This document shows, one piece after another, positions 32,520 to 43,324 of a stretch of 64,000 nt of DNA. How positions within the stretch are numbered: the stretch's first letter is position 1; each line of letters starts with the position of its first letter. This DNA comes from Cryphonectria parasitica EP155 (taxonomy: Eukaryota > Ascomycota > Sordariomycetes > Diaporthales > Cryphonectriaceae). The stretch spans positions 2,773,630-2,837,629 of the forward strand of contig NW_024468916.1 in NCBI RefSeq assembly GCF_011745365.1. The letters are read 5' to 3'. Both the position numbers and the translations under genes were made by a program. The notes under the pieces are model-generated. The model ran no database searches. It saw only the letters and a program-made list of their open reading frames with translations, and was not told where the DNA came from.

Positions 32520-34125
32520 TTACATGATGACCTCACTTGTAACATCCTATACGGTGTTAGCACACGATGGTCCAAAGCTCAGCAAAAGACATGAGAAAAA
32601 GCAACTTACCCTCTTCAGCTCTTTATAGGGCAGGCAGACGCAATTCTGCACGCGCACCTCGTCATGGACACCGCACTCCTTGCCCAGGATCGTGATAGCC
32701 TGCACCTTAAGGCCATTCTTGACAATGCTCGTGGAGTGACTGGTCACCGGAGTAGGGGTACCTTCCACACGGGCCCAGGCGCCGACGCGGCTGTTCCAGC
32801 CCACAATCGAGTACATCACCAGAGCGTCATGCTTGATCTCAGCGTCCTCCAGGACAATAGACTCCTTCACGCGCGCACCGCGGCCGATCGTGGCACGCGG
32901 TCCGATGGACACGTTGGGACCTAACTTGGCAGTGGGATCAACCTGGGCAGAAGGGTGGATGAAGACGGGAGGGATGATGTTGGCGGAAGGTGTGGCGAGT
33001 TCCTCAGAGCCGTTCTGCCAAGCCTGTTGTAGATACAGTGCATTGGCCGGGACGGCTGACCCTGCTGTCTTGATCTGGCGCCAGAAGTCTTTGGTCTCGT
33101 ATACGAAGAACTGCTTGCTGTCGGCCATGTCGCTCAAGATATCCTGCTCAAGGCGGATGATCTGGTTCTTGCTCTCGTCGTCGTCATCGTCCTCCTGGTC
33201 AAACACGTAGGAGCTCTCGAGGTTCTCGGTGCTGCGGTAGCTGGAGAGGCGTGGACGGTCGGCACGGCGCTTGATGGCGCTCTTGATGGAAGGGAAGATG
33301 ACATCGGTGCTAAACAAGTAGACGCCACAGTTGATGAGGTTGCTGAGATGGCCCTCAGGCTTCTCCACATAGTGCAGTACTCTCTTGGTATGGCTGTCGC
33401 TGACAATGCATCCGAAGTTGGTGGCTGCGTCATCGCCGACTCGCGTGCCCAAGATGACGGCCTCGGCATACTTCTCGTTAAATAGGTGTAGCATCTCGTT
33501 CAGAGGGAAAGAGCAGCAGACGTCCGAATTGAGAACGAATAGGCGCTCAGGCTTGCCCTTGAGAATAGCATCGCGGAAGTGGTAAAGGCCGCCAGCGGTG
33601 CCGAGGGCCTGGTACTCGCGCAGGTATTTGATGGATAGGTTGGGGAAGGCGGACGAGGCATCCTTGATGAAGTCGCGGAAGACGGACTCGTCGTAGTAGC
33701 CGATGAGGTAGACCTCGTGGACAGATGGAACTTTGGAGACGGCGGTCAGGCAGTGGTAGATGATTGGGTGGCCGGCAACATCGAAAAGGGGCTGTGGTAG
33801 TTTGGTGGCACATTGTCAGTCAATAGCAGCGAGCATGTTGTTTTGGGACGTGCGGAGGCCAGCACCAGGAGCAGCTATGTGCTTGAACTTCCAGAGTGCA
33901 TGAGTAGTCACTCACCTTGGGAACATCGAGAGAAAGAGGCCGGAATCGAGTGCCACGGGATGCGCCACCCACCTAAAGACAAAATCGGAGGTTAGGCTGG
34001 GTAGTTTTGCGCTGCGTCGTGGTTCCATGGCATCAGGACTTTGTTCTTACTAGGATGACAGCCTTGGTTGCGCCGTGAGGATCGCTACCATTGGGCTTGG
34101 CTCGGTGTGGCACCTGTAGGGACAT
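32520..34125 (-). CDS. GDP-mannose pyrophosphorylase A-like (mannose-1-phosphate guanylyltransferase family)
   Basis: Predicted exons, in coding order, are 34125-34051, 33972-33916, 33791-32610 and 32546-32520 (446 aa). The nucleotide-binding signature is formed by splicing: AVIL|VGGASRGTRFRPLSLDVPK|PLFDVAGHP. The last exon codes only eight residues plus the stop (DVTSEVIM). The N-terminal half is a nucleotidyltransferase fold (LNSDVC, GCIVSD, VEKPEGH, INCGVYLF). The C-terminal half is a left-handed beta-helix of hexapeptides (VFIHPSAQVDPTAKLGPNVSIGP...). An Asp-rich insert (DQEDDDDDE) interrupts the middle. The signature and length are closer to GMPPA, the regulatory partner of GDP-mannose synthesis, than to the catalytic GMPPB/Psa1. 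It acts in the cytosol in supply of GDP-mannose for glycosylation and cell wall. Confidence 0.9.
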
Positions 34126-35521
34126 ATTGACTCAATTGAAGAAACAGTAATGGCTCAAATCGAGAATATGCCCAGATCAGTGGTGATGGTGAGGAAGGAA
34201 AGATCAGGAACTCTGCTGTTGAGTTGTTGTGCAACTGGCAAGCTGGCTTGATGGTGGTTGGAGTTGGAGGTCACTGTTCCGTCACAACTTCAGACCCCTG
34301 AAGGGCGCTTTCCAGGCAAGGGAGGGAGACCCCTGCAAAAGGTGGCAAGAGTCCGGCAGGCATTACCCCTCCTAACCTCCCCTCCTTCTCCAGGCCTCTG
34401 AACCTCTGAAGAGAAAGCGTATCACTTCTTTCCTTCTCATCATGAAACTAGAAGTCTGCAGCAGCACATGCAAGGCAGACAAATTGTTTGAAGCTGGTCG
34501 AATAACTTGAACTTACAGGCTTACTGAGTACACAATGACTTTTGTTGCCAACGCTGCTCCCTCTGTGGTTCATCTGAGCACCTTGTTTAGGGTGTATTTA
34601 CTTTGAGGATGGGACCTTCTCTTATACCCTTCCTAGTAGTGAGTTCAGCTTGATGTCAGATATATTGCTTGCTTGGTCAAAGGCAATATTAGCAGCAATA
34701 GATTTACTCTTCACTACTGCATGGTAACGACCACTCTTTACTTAGGCTTTTTTTTTTTTTCATTGTGGTTTTTGTCTCTTTCCACCCCCCCCCCCCCCAT
34801 CTTCTTTTTATTCCCTTTTACTTTTTCCTTGCTGCCTGGCTTTAGCCAAGAGCTGAGATGGACAGATACATATCTGGACACAAGATGTGCACCTGCCCTG
34901 CAGGTATGTTGAATTCTGGTTGGTGCCCCGCTTTTATCGTCCAGCCACATCACCCCGCAGCCTTGTCACATCTTTCATGCACCTCAACTTCTCCAGTTTG
35001 CAGTAGTCTCTGCTAAGATGCACCCCATCCTCGCAGCAAGACCTTAGCAGATCTTGACATATCTGGAGTGCATCTGGAGAAGAACTCCAAAGTTCAGTTC
35101 CCCCTTCAGATACGAGGCTTAAAAGACCACTGAGCTCCCCTCCCCCTTCCATCTCTGCTTTCTCACCATACCTCTCATCCATCGTCTCTGCATTTTGTTT
35201 TCCATTACCCACTTTGTTTGTACCTGCAAGGCCACACTCAACTGTTCTTTGATAATTAACCTCTGAGAATGATACAATACCTGATTAACTGAATTGTATC
35301 TTAAAAATCTTCGGCATCCTTGCGTCCTCAATCCTTCCACAGTTCCTGGCTGTTTTGTACGCGCCGTCCCCTACTCCAGCATCAAGCCTGGTCGATTCGG
35401 AGGACGCCAACAAGTTTATCGCCCCACCCAAGTAGGTCACCATCTTTTTTCTTTCTATGCTTCAAAAACAAGAGCCTCAGGCTGACCATTCCCTCAGATT
35501 CGACCCATCACGGATTCCACA
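34126..35521. other. divergent promoter region, GMPPA-like and dynamin-like genes
   Basis: About 1.4 kb. It contains a T run (34748-34760), a 14-base C run (34785-34798) and CT-rich patches before the dynamin-like gene. No gene is supported. Confidence 0.55.
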
Positions 35522-38491
35522 ATGCCACCGCGTGTCAAACCAGAGCCTGGAGCGACTATTCCTGAGACGCCCCCCCGCCGCGGCAACCCACGCCCAAACA
35601 ACCCAAGCACACCCCGTACGCGCACACGCGTGCCTAGTCGCCCAGCACCCTCAGCGGATTCAAGTTCAGGTTTCTCCCCAGAAGATCCGCGTGGTCGCCG
35701 GTCGGGTGCTCGTAAGTGTGATCAGTCCAATCCTCATGGGCCCTGATTTGCCTGTGCGTTTGCAACACTGACCAGAGCCCCAGCTACTGTCGATACTCGA
35801 GTTGCTGCTCTGCAGGCTCCACCTCCGTCGTCCGACACAGATAATGACTGTGTTTTCATGGAAGTCCGGCCCAGGACGAAGATAGAAGTTGGAACGGACG
35901 GTGCAATCGACATGCCATTCGCAGGCGCCGAGCCAGGCGATATCGACAAGAATCTCAAGGATATTGGTCAACATCTCAAGAAATTTAATGATACCCTTGG
36001 CTCCCTGCAGCAGCTCGGTATTCATCATGATACTCCTCTCCCTGAGCTCATCCTCGTCGGAGATCAGTCTTCTGGAAAGTCAAGTCTCATGTCAGCCATC
36101 TCCAAAATTATCCTTCCTCGAAGCGATGGCGTCTGTACCCGTTGTCCCATCCACATCCGCCTCTCCAGCGATTCGGCATGGCGGTGCCGCATTTCTCTAC
36201 AGCAGGACTATGCCTACCGGCCACCCAACAACGAGCCCATCACTGAGGCGGATGTGACCGACCAGAACCCTTTCCCGCCCTGGGTAAAACAACAGCGGGA
36301 AGTCAAGGAGTTCAAGATGGTCTACCAGAAGACGGATCCTATTGACGACATTGTTCGATGGGCCCAGATCGCTATTCTCAATCACAACCGGAACTACAAA
36401 AACTACGTGCCCAAAGACTGGAACCAACGTACGCCCGAGGAGCAAGACCCCGAGGTGGAGGCACAACTTCTGGCTGAGGCGGAGCGACATACTGAGGCCA
36501 AGTTCTCTCCCAACACAGTGGCCATTGAAGTGAAGGGCCCCGAACTGCCTGATCTGTCATTCTACGATATGCCCGGTGTTTTTCGAAATGCGAAGCATGA
36601 AGAGGACCAATTCCTGGTCAAGGTCGTCGAGAACCTGGTCAAGAGCTACGTTTCGCATGAGAAAGCGATCATTATGTGGGCAGTGCCTATGAACCATGAT
36701 CCTGAGACCTCGTCTACCTTCACTCTGATAAGAAACATCAGGGCGCAAGGTCGGACAATTGGGGTTATGACAAAAGCCGATCTGCTGCCACGTGGCGGAC
36801 ACGCCCAATGGCTGGCTATGCTTGCCGGACAACAGCACCAGGTCGGCCGGGGCTACTTCATTACATCTCGAGCCCCGCCTTCTGTGAACCTCGATGGCAC
36901 CCCTCACGGCAATGAGCTTCGCCGGGAGCGTCCGAGTCTGTCCGATGAACGTGCGGCAGAAGAGGCCTTTTTTAACCGACAAGTGCCCAGTGCTGACCGA
37001 ACATGGCCAGATGAATTCTCTCCCTTTGACGATCGATGTGGAATTGATCAACTCGTCAAATTTTTGGCACAAGACCTTGCGCAAGAGTTCGCCAAGAATC
37101 TGCCCAGCTTGTCACAGAAGCTCCATGCCAAACTTCACAGCACCCAAGAATCCCTTAGGAGACTCCCAGAGATGCCTCAAAACCCGGAATACGAAGTGCG
37201 GAAGAGCATACTGAAGTTTACAAGCGACGTTCAGGCCCGCCTGAAGAGCAAGGCCTTTGCGGCTTCTTGGAGCGCGATCGCTGAAGGCTTCAAGGCGCGA
37301 ATCATCGACCTTTACCCTCGCTTCCGCGTTAAACCCGAGGGCTTTGCAATACACGCAGATGGTAGCGATCGAGATAGTGTCTACTCAGTTAATAACTCGC
37401 CGAGCCTCTCGAACAAACGTCACCGTCCCATCGATCTCACAACGGAGGGAACTCCCTCGGCTCAGCGACGCCGGGTGGAGAATACACGTGTGAAGACCGA
37501 GGAGGGCAATGGCTCATTCTCTTTAGGCTCTCCAAGAGGGACCCCTGGTCCTGTGAATGGCAGGATCCCCAGCAAGACTCTCGAAGAGATCCGGGTCCTG
37601 ATTCGCTCAGAACGCGAGGCCGGCAAGCCCGGCGAAATTCCATACGACGTTATCGAACGTCTCTGTATGGAGGCGGTACGACCGTGGAGCGCTCCTTGGC
37701 AAAAATTTCTGGATGAGACGATGCTCCATCTGCGACGCGAACTGGATGCGTCTCTCGGCGAGTCCTTTCAGGACTTGAAGAAACGTCAGGTGTACAGCAT
37801 CGTCCAGAAGCTCACGAGGGAATGGCTGAAAGACCACCGTGGCCGGATCTTCCACCAGCTTGAGCGCAATTACAAAATGGAGACGACTAAAATCTATACG
37901 CTGGACGACGAGACTTTTGCACGTCACCGCGTCCACGAGGGAAACATGCTGAAGCGTAACCGGCACTTTCAGCGTATGAAGCAATACAACGGCGATCACA
38001 GTCCCACTAAGCTTGAGGACTGGAGCACGATGTCAGCTGAGGCTCGCCGCAAGGAGGAGATCGAGACCCAAAAGGAGGCGGTTAAGCTGGGTGAAGACCC
38101 TTTCAAGGATGAGCTCGACGTTGCATCTCACGTCCGTGGCTATTACCTTACCGCGGCCATGAGGTTCATCGATGTTGTTTCCATGCAGATCACCTGCGGG
38201 CTCTTCCCAGATCTTGTCGCCGATATCGAGCTGTATCTCGAGAATAAGATGGGTCTCACTCAGCGAACCGACCCGGATATTTTCGTCGCTTTGATGGAGG
38301 AGGAGCAGTCTACTGCCGAGAAGCGACTGAAGCTCAAGGCCGAACTGCAGCGGTTTCAGCGGGCCGTCAGAGAGCTTTCGGACCTCGAGGAGACAGTCAT
38401 GAGGGGCTCGATGAACGATAGCGCAACGCCACAGCAGGAGGATCAGTACATGAGGGACGTCGAGGTAAATGATGCGGAAGATGAGATTTAA
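35522..38491 (+). CDS. dynamin-superfamily large GTPase
   Basis: Predicted exons are 35522-35711 and 35784-38491 (965 aa). The 72-nt intron has a GTAAGT donor and a CACTGACC branch. The nearest AG (35774-35775) is too close to the branch and out of frame, so the next one at 35783 is used. The N-terminus is Pro/Arg-rich and disordered. GTPase motifs are G1 GDQSSGKSS (residues 156-164), the Thr-containing switch in VCTRCPIHI, G3 DMPG (about 325) and G4 TKAD (about 393). The middle/stalk domain carries a Ser-rich nuclear-signal-like insert (NKRHRPIDL). A GED-like region follows near the C-terminus (FPDLVADIELYLENKMG). It lacks a PH domain, as in Mx/Vps1-type fungal proteins. Membrane-remodelling role inferred. 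Confidence 0.88.
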
Positions 38492-39567
38492 GAGTGATGA
38501 TCGCGGTGTGGAGCCATTTCATCTACATTGTTCGCCCTCAGCTGCTGGGCGCGCTATATCCAGCACAACATTCCGCACCGACACCAGCATCAGTTGAAGA
38601 TCGACGACTGTACTGCGGGAACGGCACGATCTGTTTGCACTTTCTATTATGCGGACTGGCTACTTCACAGACGCCCAATTTTTTCTCTGTTTCTTTTTCT
38701 TGTTTCTTTCTCGCTTCGGCTTGTACAACGCGATATTTCCTCGGCTGGCGTTGGCTGCCCCCCCCCCCCCCCTTCCCAAAACGCTTTCGAGTCGTGGCGA
38801 GACTTTACAAAAATTTGACCAGTTTGTACTATGCAGATTGGTCACAGTTGATTTGATTATGGCGCAACACGATTACTGGGAAGGAATGGCAGTAGTACTG
38901 GGTGGATATTTGCGTGTGTTCAGATCTGTCCCCTTGGATTAGGAATGGTTCTTCTGGGGGGAACAAAAAAATTATGGTATGAAACCGTGTGGTATACTCA
39001 TGAAACACGAATATGGGCTTTGTCCAGAGCGCAGACTTGCGCCGTTTCCTTGAGAAGAAAAAAGCAACAAATGGTAGATGGGATATCTTCAAGAGCCACT
39101 ACATGCAGAAATACAAGGAGAACTAGGTTCTATTCATATTGTTCGTTACGGTTATTGGGATGCTTAAGAGATTCGAGGACCCCCAAGGGTTTCAGTTGAC
39201 GTTGCCGCTGTCATTTGGTAATGTTGGCGGGTTTTCCAGGTCAGTATTTCTTGGTATGCACTTATCCAGGCTCCTTGTATACATGACCTATAGCATGCAT
39301 ATGCCCTGACGCACTGCGGAACCCCACCACGCCGCCCCCCCCCCCCCCAGGCCTTAGAACTAGGCCTAGCTCGAAATGAAGAGGGATCGGCCAGCGGAGC
39401 CAGCCTCGTGGACACAAACCCAGAAAGTGACGTTCTGGCTGGCTTGGTAACGATCGTTGAGCGATCCTCGGGCAAAGATGCTGTGGACTGTGTTCAAGGC
39501 TATTCGACGACGGTGACTGCGTGTGCTGGCGACACGACTGGCCGTTCCTCCACTGAACGAAGCATCA
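38492..39567. other. intergenic with poly-C runs
   Basis: Contains C runs of 15 (38758-38772) and 14 (39335-39348) bases. No gene is supported. Confidence 0.55.
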
Positions 39568-40726
39568 ATGTCGGCATTAGCGAGATTCTGGACGGTATGC
39601 GAACAACCCCCCCCCCCCCCCAACCCAAACCCATTCCCATCCCTTTTTGTCCACTTCCCAGGGCTGACAACACGGTGGAATGTGTGTGGGTGTAGCGGTC
39701 CTACGCGCCGGACTACCTTGGCTTCGTAATCCTGGCAGTGGCATACACCCTCATTGCTCTTCTCGTCGAGCCCTTCCATCGACTCTTCTTCATCAATGAC
39801 CTGGCCATCTCCTTTCCCCATGCAGAGCACGAGCGTGTTCCAGTCGGTACGTCCCTGCACAGCACTTTGACCCAGGAGGAAAGGAAGAAGAAAAGAAGAA
39901 CAGCCTTGCCCTCGCGTACATGCATGCTAACGGATTCCCTCCCTCCATTGATACAGTCTGGAATGTCCTCTATGCCGGCGCCGTCCCGCTACTCCTCCTG
40001 ATCGCCATCAACACCCTCACTCGCGCCTCGGTCCATAAGCACCACGTCACCATCCTAGGCCTCCTCATCGCCCTCGTCTTGACCTCCTTTCTCACAGACA
40101 CCGTCAAGAACGCCGTCGGCCGCCCGCGCCCCGACTTGGTAGCCCGCTGCAAGCCCGCGCCCGGCACCCCCGAGAACACCCTCGTCGGCATTGACGTGTG
40201 CACCGAGGTCCGCCCCCACGTGCTGCACGACGGCTGGCGGAGCTTTCCGAGCGGGCACTCGAGCTTCAGCTTCGCGGGGCTGGGGTACCTCAGCCTGTTC
40301 GTCGCGGGCCAGGTGCGGCTGTTTGTGGTTGGCGGCGCCGGCGGCGCGGTCCCGCAAGGAGATGAGGGCGAGCAGGTGAGGGCCGTCTACGCGAGGGGCG
40401 ATCTCGCCCGGGCTCTTCTCTGTCTGGCGCCGGTGCTGGGCGCGGCCATGATTGCCATCAGCCGGTGCCAGGATTACAGGCATGATGTGTATGATGTGTG
40501 CACGGGTTCCTTGCTGGGGTCGGTTATGGCATACTGGAGCTATAGGAGGTACTGGCCGAGGCTGGGCAGCTGGCACTGCAGCGAGCCATATCCTGGACCA
40601 AGCAATGATGTGGGCGGGCCGCTTTATGGGAGGCTAAGAGATGAGGAGGAAGGGGGAACGGGGCCGCGGACGGGGACGAGGACGAGGAGTAATGTAGGAT
40701 TGGAGCTGGGCGTCCTCCCTTCTTGA
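39568..40726 (+). CDS. PAP2-family lipid phosphate phosphatase
   Basis: Predicted exons are 39568-39594, 39696-39846 and 39957-40726 (315 aa). Exon 1 codes only MSALARFWT; splicing joins it to RSYAPDYLGF, the usual N-terminus of fungal DPP1-like enzymes. The three phosphatase motifs are present: KNAVGRPRPD (about residues 110-119), PSGHSS (about 156-161) and SRCQDYRHDVYD (about 227-238), which together form the acid phosphatase active site facing the lumen or outside. About six membrane helices are visible. Such enzymes remove phosphate from diacylglycerol pyrophosphate, phosphatidate and lysophosphatidate. The first intron contains a 15-base C run. The C-terminal tail is Arg/Thr/Gly-rich. 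Confidence 0.9.
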
Positions 40727-41028
40727 AACATGACGAATGCTGACTCTGGGACCTCTTCATAGAGCTAGCAACTTGGATACAAAATGCGAACATGGATATG
40801 CAATACGAGAGCTGCGGGATTGGATCATGGACATGCATAGGAAACAAGAGCGGTAGGGGTTGTTTTTTGGTTGTTGTCATCAAGTGGTTTAATGCTGGTT
40901 TAATGCAGGTAGCTTGGTGTGGTGTCATCCATGTTCTATTAGTACATTGGGGGGGCATCATGTATGAGCATTGTTTCCGCTGAAATATTCTGCGATCGTG
41001 ATGCCCGTCTCTGCCGCCATGAACCTGC
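40727..41028. other. convergent 3' spacer
   Basis: Between the PAP2 and proteasome gene ends. Nothing is supported. Confidence 0.55.
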
Positions 41029-42093
41029 CTATCGATCCTCAGTAGCCTCCTCTTTCGCCAGGTCATGTTTCTTCAGGAGCGCCGTGATCTCATCCGCATC
41101 CCATAGCCGGTGGTAGATCTTGCCGTCCTCGGTTTGTCCCACCGTCGCGAACTCAACTGGAGTCTGATGTTAGCACACGCAACAGGAAAAAGATGATTCA
41201 AGAGATTCAGCAGCAACCTACGCTTCTCACTACTCAGCTTGGTCGAGTCCATCGTCTTGCTGAGAACCTTGACAGCGATGCCACATGCCTCATCCAGGCT
41301 GCAGTCCTCCTTGTAGTCCTGCTTCAATAGACTCGACGCACTTGCGTTATTGGCACCCACGCTTGTCGCCTTCCAGCCGCCATAGTTGCCGGACGGGTTT
41401 GACTGGTAGAGCTGAAACTGGCGCTGGGGGTCCCAGCCCGCGTAGATGAAGGAGACTCCGAACGGACGCAGACCACCGTGTTGTGTGTAACCCTGCTTTA
41501 GATCGCACAACCGCCGGACTAACTGCTCGCAGGGAATGTCCTCGTTGTATGTCAGGAGATAGCGCTGGGCGGCCTGGCGGGCGTAATTGATGAGAATGTT
41601 GGCATCGGCATTCATTCCTGCTACGGCACAAATCATGTTGCTATGTTGTAAAAAGATACATGTCAGTACAGTGACCAAGACGTTATACTTTAGATCGTTT
41701 GGGCTAAGGTGCGAGAGTTTGGGGAGCGGGAGCGGGAGAGGCCAGGAAAAGAAGGGAGGGTGGAGGGCTAGAGCGACGCACTCGTTGAGGATGTAAAGCT
41801 TCTCGGCGGAGGTATCCTGCTCCAGCAGCTTGGAGGTGACTCTGCGCTCGGCGGCCAGCACGATGCCATCTTTTGCCAAAATGCCAATGGCGGTACCGGC
41901 GTGGGAGATGGCTTCGAGGGCGTACTCGACCTGGTACAGGCGTCCTTCAGGGGAGAAGATGGTTGTCTAGAACGGATGGTAAGCTGTGTTGCCCTGCATT
42001 CTTGTGTCGGCAGATGGAGAGTGAGAGTGCCCTCTGCAGCTTCATTCCAGCTGAACTGCGTCGACTTACCCTGGAATCGTATCTTCGAGACAT
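41029..42093 (-). CDS. PRE9: 20S proteasome subunit alpha type-4 (alpha-3, Pre9)
   Basis: Predicted exons, in coding order, are 42093-42070, 41966-41782, 41640-41222 and 41156-41029 (251 aa). All four joints restore the family sequence: [42 protein letters not shown] and SSEK-L-EFATVG. Donors are GTAAGT, GTGCGT and GTAGGT; branches include ACTGAC and GCTAAC. The N-terminal [14 protein letters not shown]...EYA block is the proteasome alpha signature, and [21 protein letters not shown] is diagnostic of this subunit. It forms part of the outer alpha ring that gates entry to the proteolytic chamber. The length matches fungal orthologues. Confidence 0.95.
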
Positions 42094-43324
42094 GGTGGCG
42101 GAGTACCCGATCGACAGGTAGAATAGAAAGGCTGGTGAAAAGCGAAATGAGGTCAACTGCCGTTTGAGTGCTCGAGGAGAAGGGGCAGATGATTGCTGGG
42201 TAGTCTTTGGGAGTTGGTTGTTGGAAGGCTGGCTGACAGACCGACCAGTATGCAATGCAGTGCAAGTGCAGTAAGTGATGCTGGCTGGCTGGCTGGGCTA
42301 CCTGTGGTTGAAGGTAGAGTTACGTAGGTACGGGGGCAGGCAACAGGGGAGCTTCGTTGCAGCAAGCTCCAGGCACGGGCAACACAACGCGTCAAGCTAA
42401 TGAGGAATGGGCTTATGTAAGTATAAGCGAACGTTACAACCTCGTGTTTCGAGCAGCAGCAGCCTATACTGACATGGACAAGGAAAATGAAGAAGAAAAA
42501 AGATCCTTTCGGAGTTCTGTAACTTTACACATAAAGAACAAGAAGAAAAACAAAGATGTATCATAAATACGGTATCTCAGCAGCAAGACTTGAATGAAGC
42601 AATTGGTATTGGTTGCAAGTTGACGGGAAGTGCCAGGCTGATACTGATGTGTAAGCAAAAACGACAGGAATAAGGCTAGACCCAATCAGGCTTTGAGTCG
42701 CCCCTCCCCAATCCACCCTGGAGAGCCGGCCGGCGCGTGTTAGCACATCTACTCCCATCCCCACCTCGACATTTGTGAGTCTTTCTCCAACCTTCCTAAA
42801 TACCATCTTGTCTCCCTCGATAACACCGTAGTGGTGTCGAGTTGGCACCACAGAATCAGTGTCGCAACATCTTTGCGATCAGTTTGAGACTTTCTCTGGC
42901 CCCCCCAGAGTGCATTCCTGCTTGTCACGAGAGCTCTCCACAGCTCTGTACCTGACCAAGTGGAAGCTCATCAGACAACGGTCGCCCTTCTCTATTTGCA
43001 GTCCCATCTGCACCGACGCGACAACTCCTCACCAAAACACCCACGGGATACGGCAGGACATAACGCGCCACAACAATCCGACGTCAACGGCACCCAATAC
43101 AAGCTTCCAGACAAGAGCAGGAGGGACTGATCTTGAGCCAAGAGGGCATCTCAATTCGTAGCATACCCGTCTTTGCCTCTGTAACCATTGTCTACTGTCT
43201 CTTCACAACGGGCCATCACGGTGACCCAGCCCTGTCGCCCCAAGTAAATCAACTGCCCATCTACCAGCCAGTGCCTGGCTTTGTGTCATCTCAGTACTTG
43301 TAATCTGTCGCCAATCAGACCATC
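42094..43324. other. divergent promoter region, proteasome and BYE1-like genes
   Basis: About 1.2 kb between two divergent housekeeping genes. Holds a repeated GGCTGGCTG stretch near 42278-42300. No gene is supported and no clear proteasome-associated control element was found. Confidence 0.5.
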
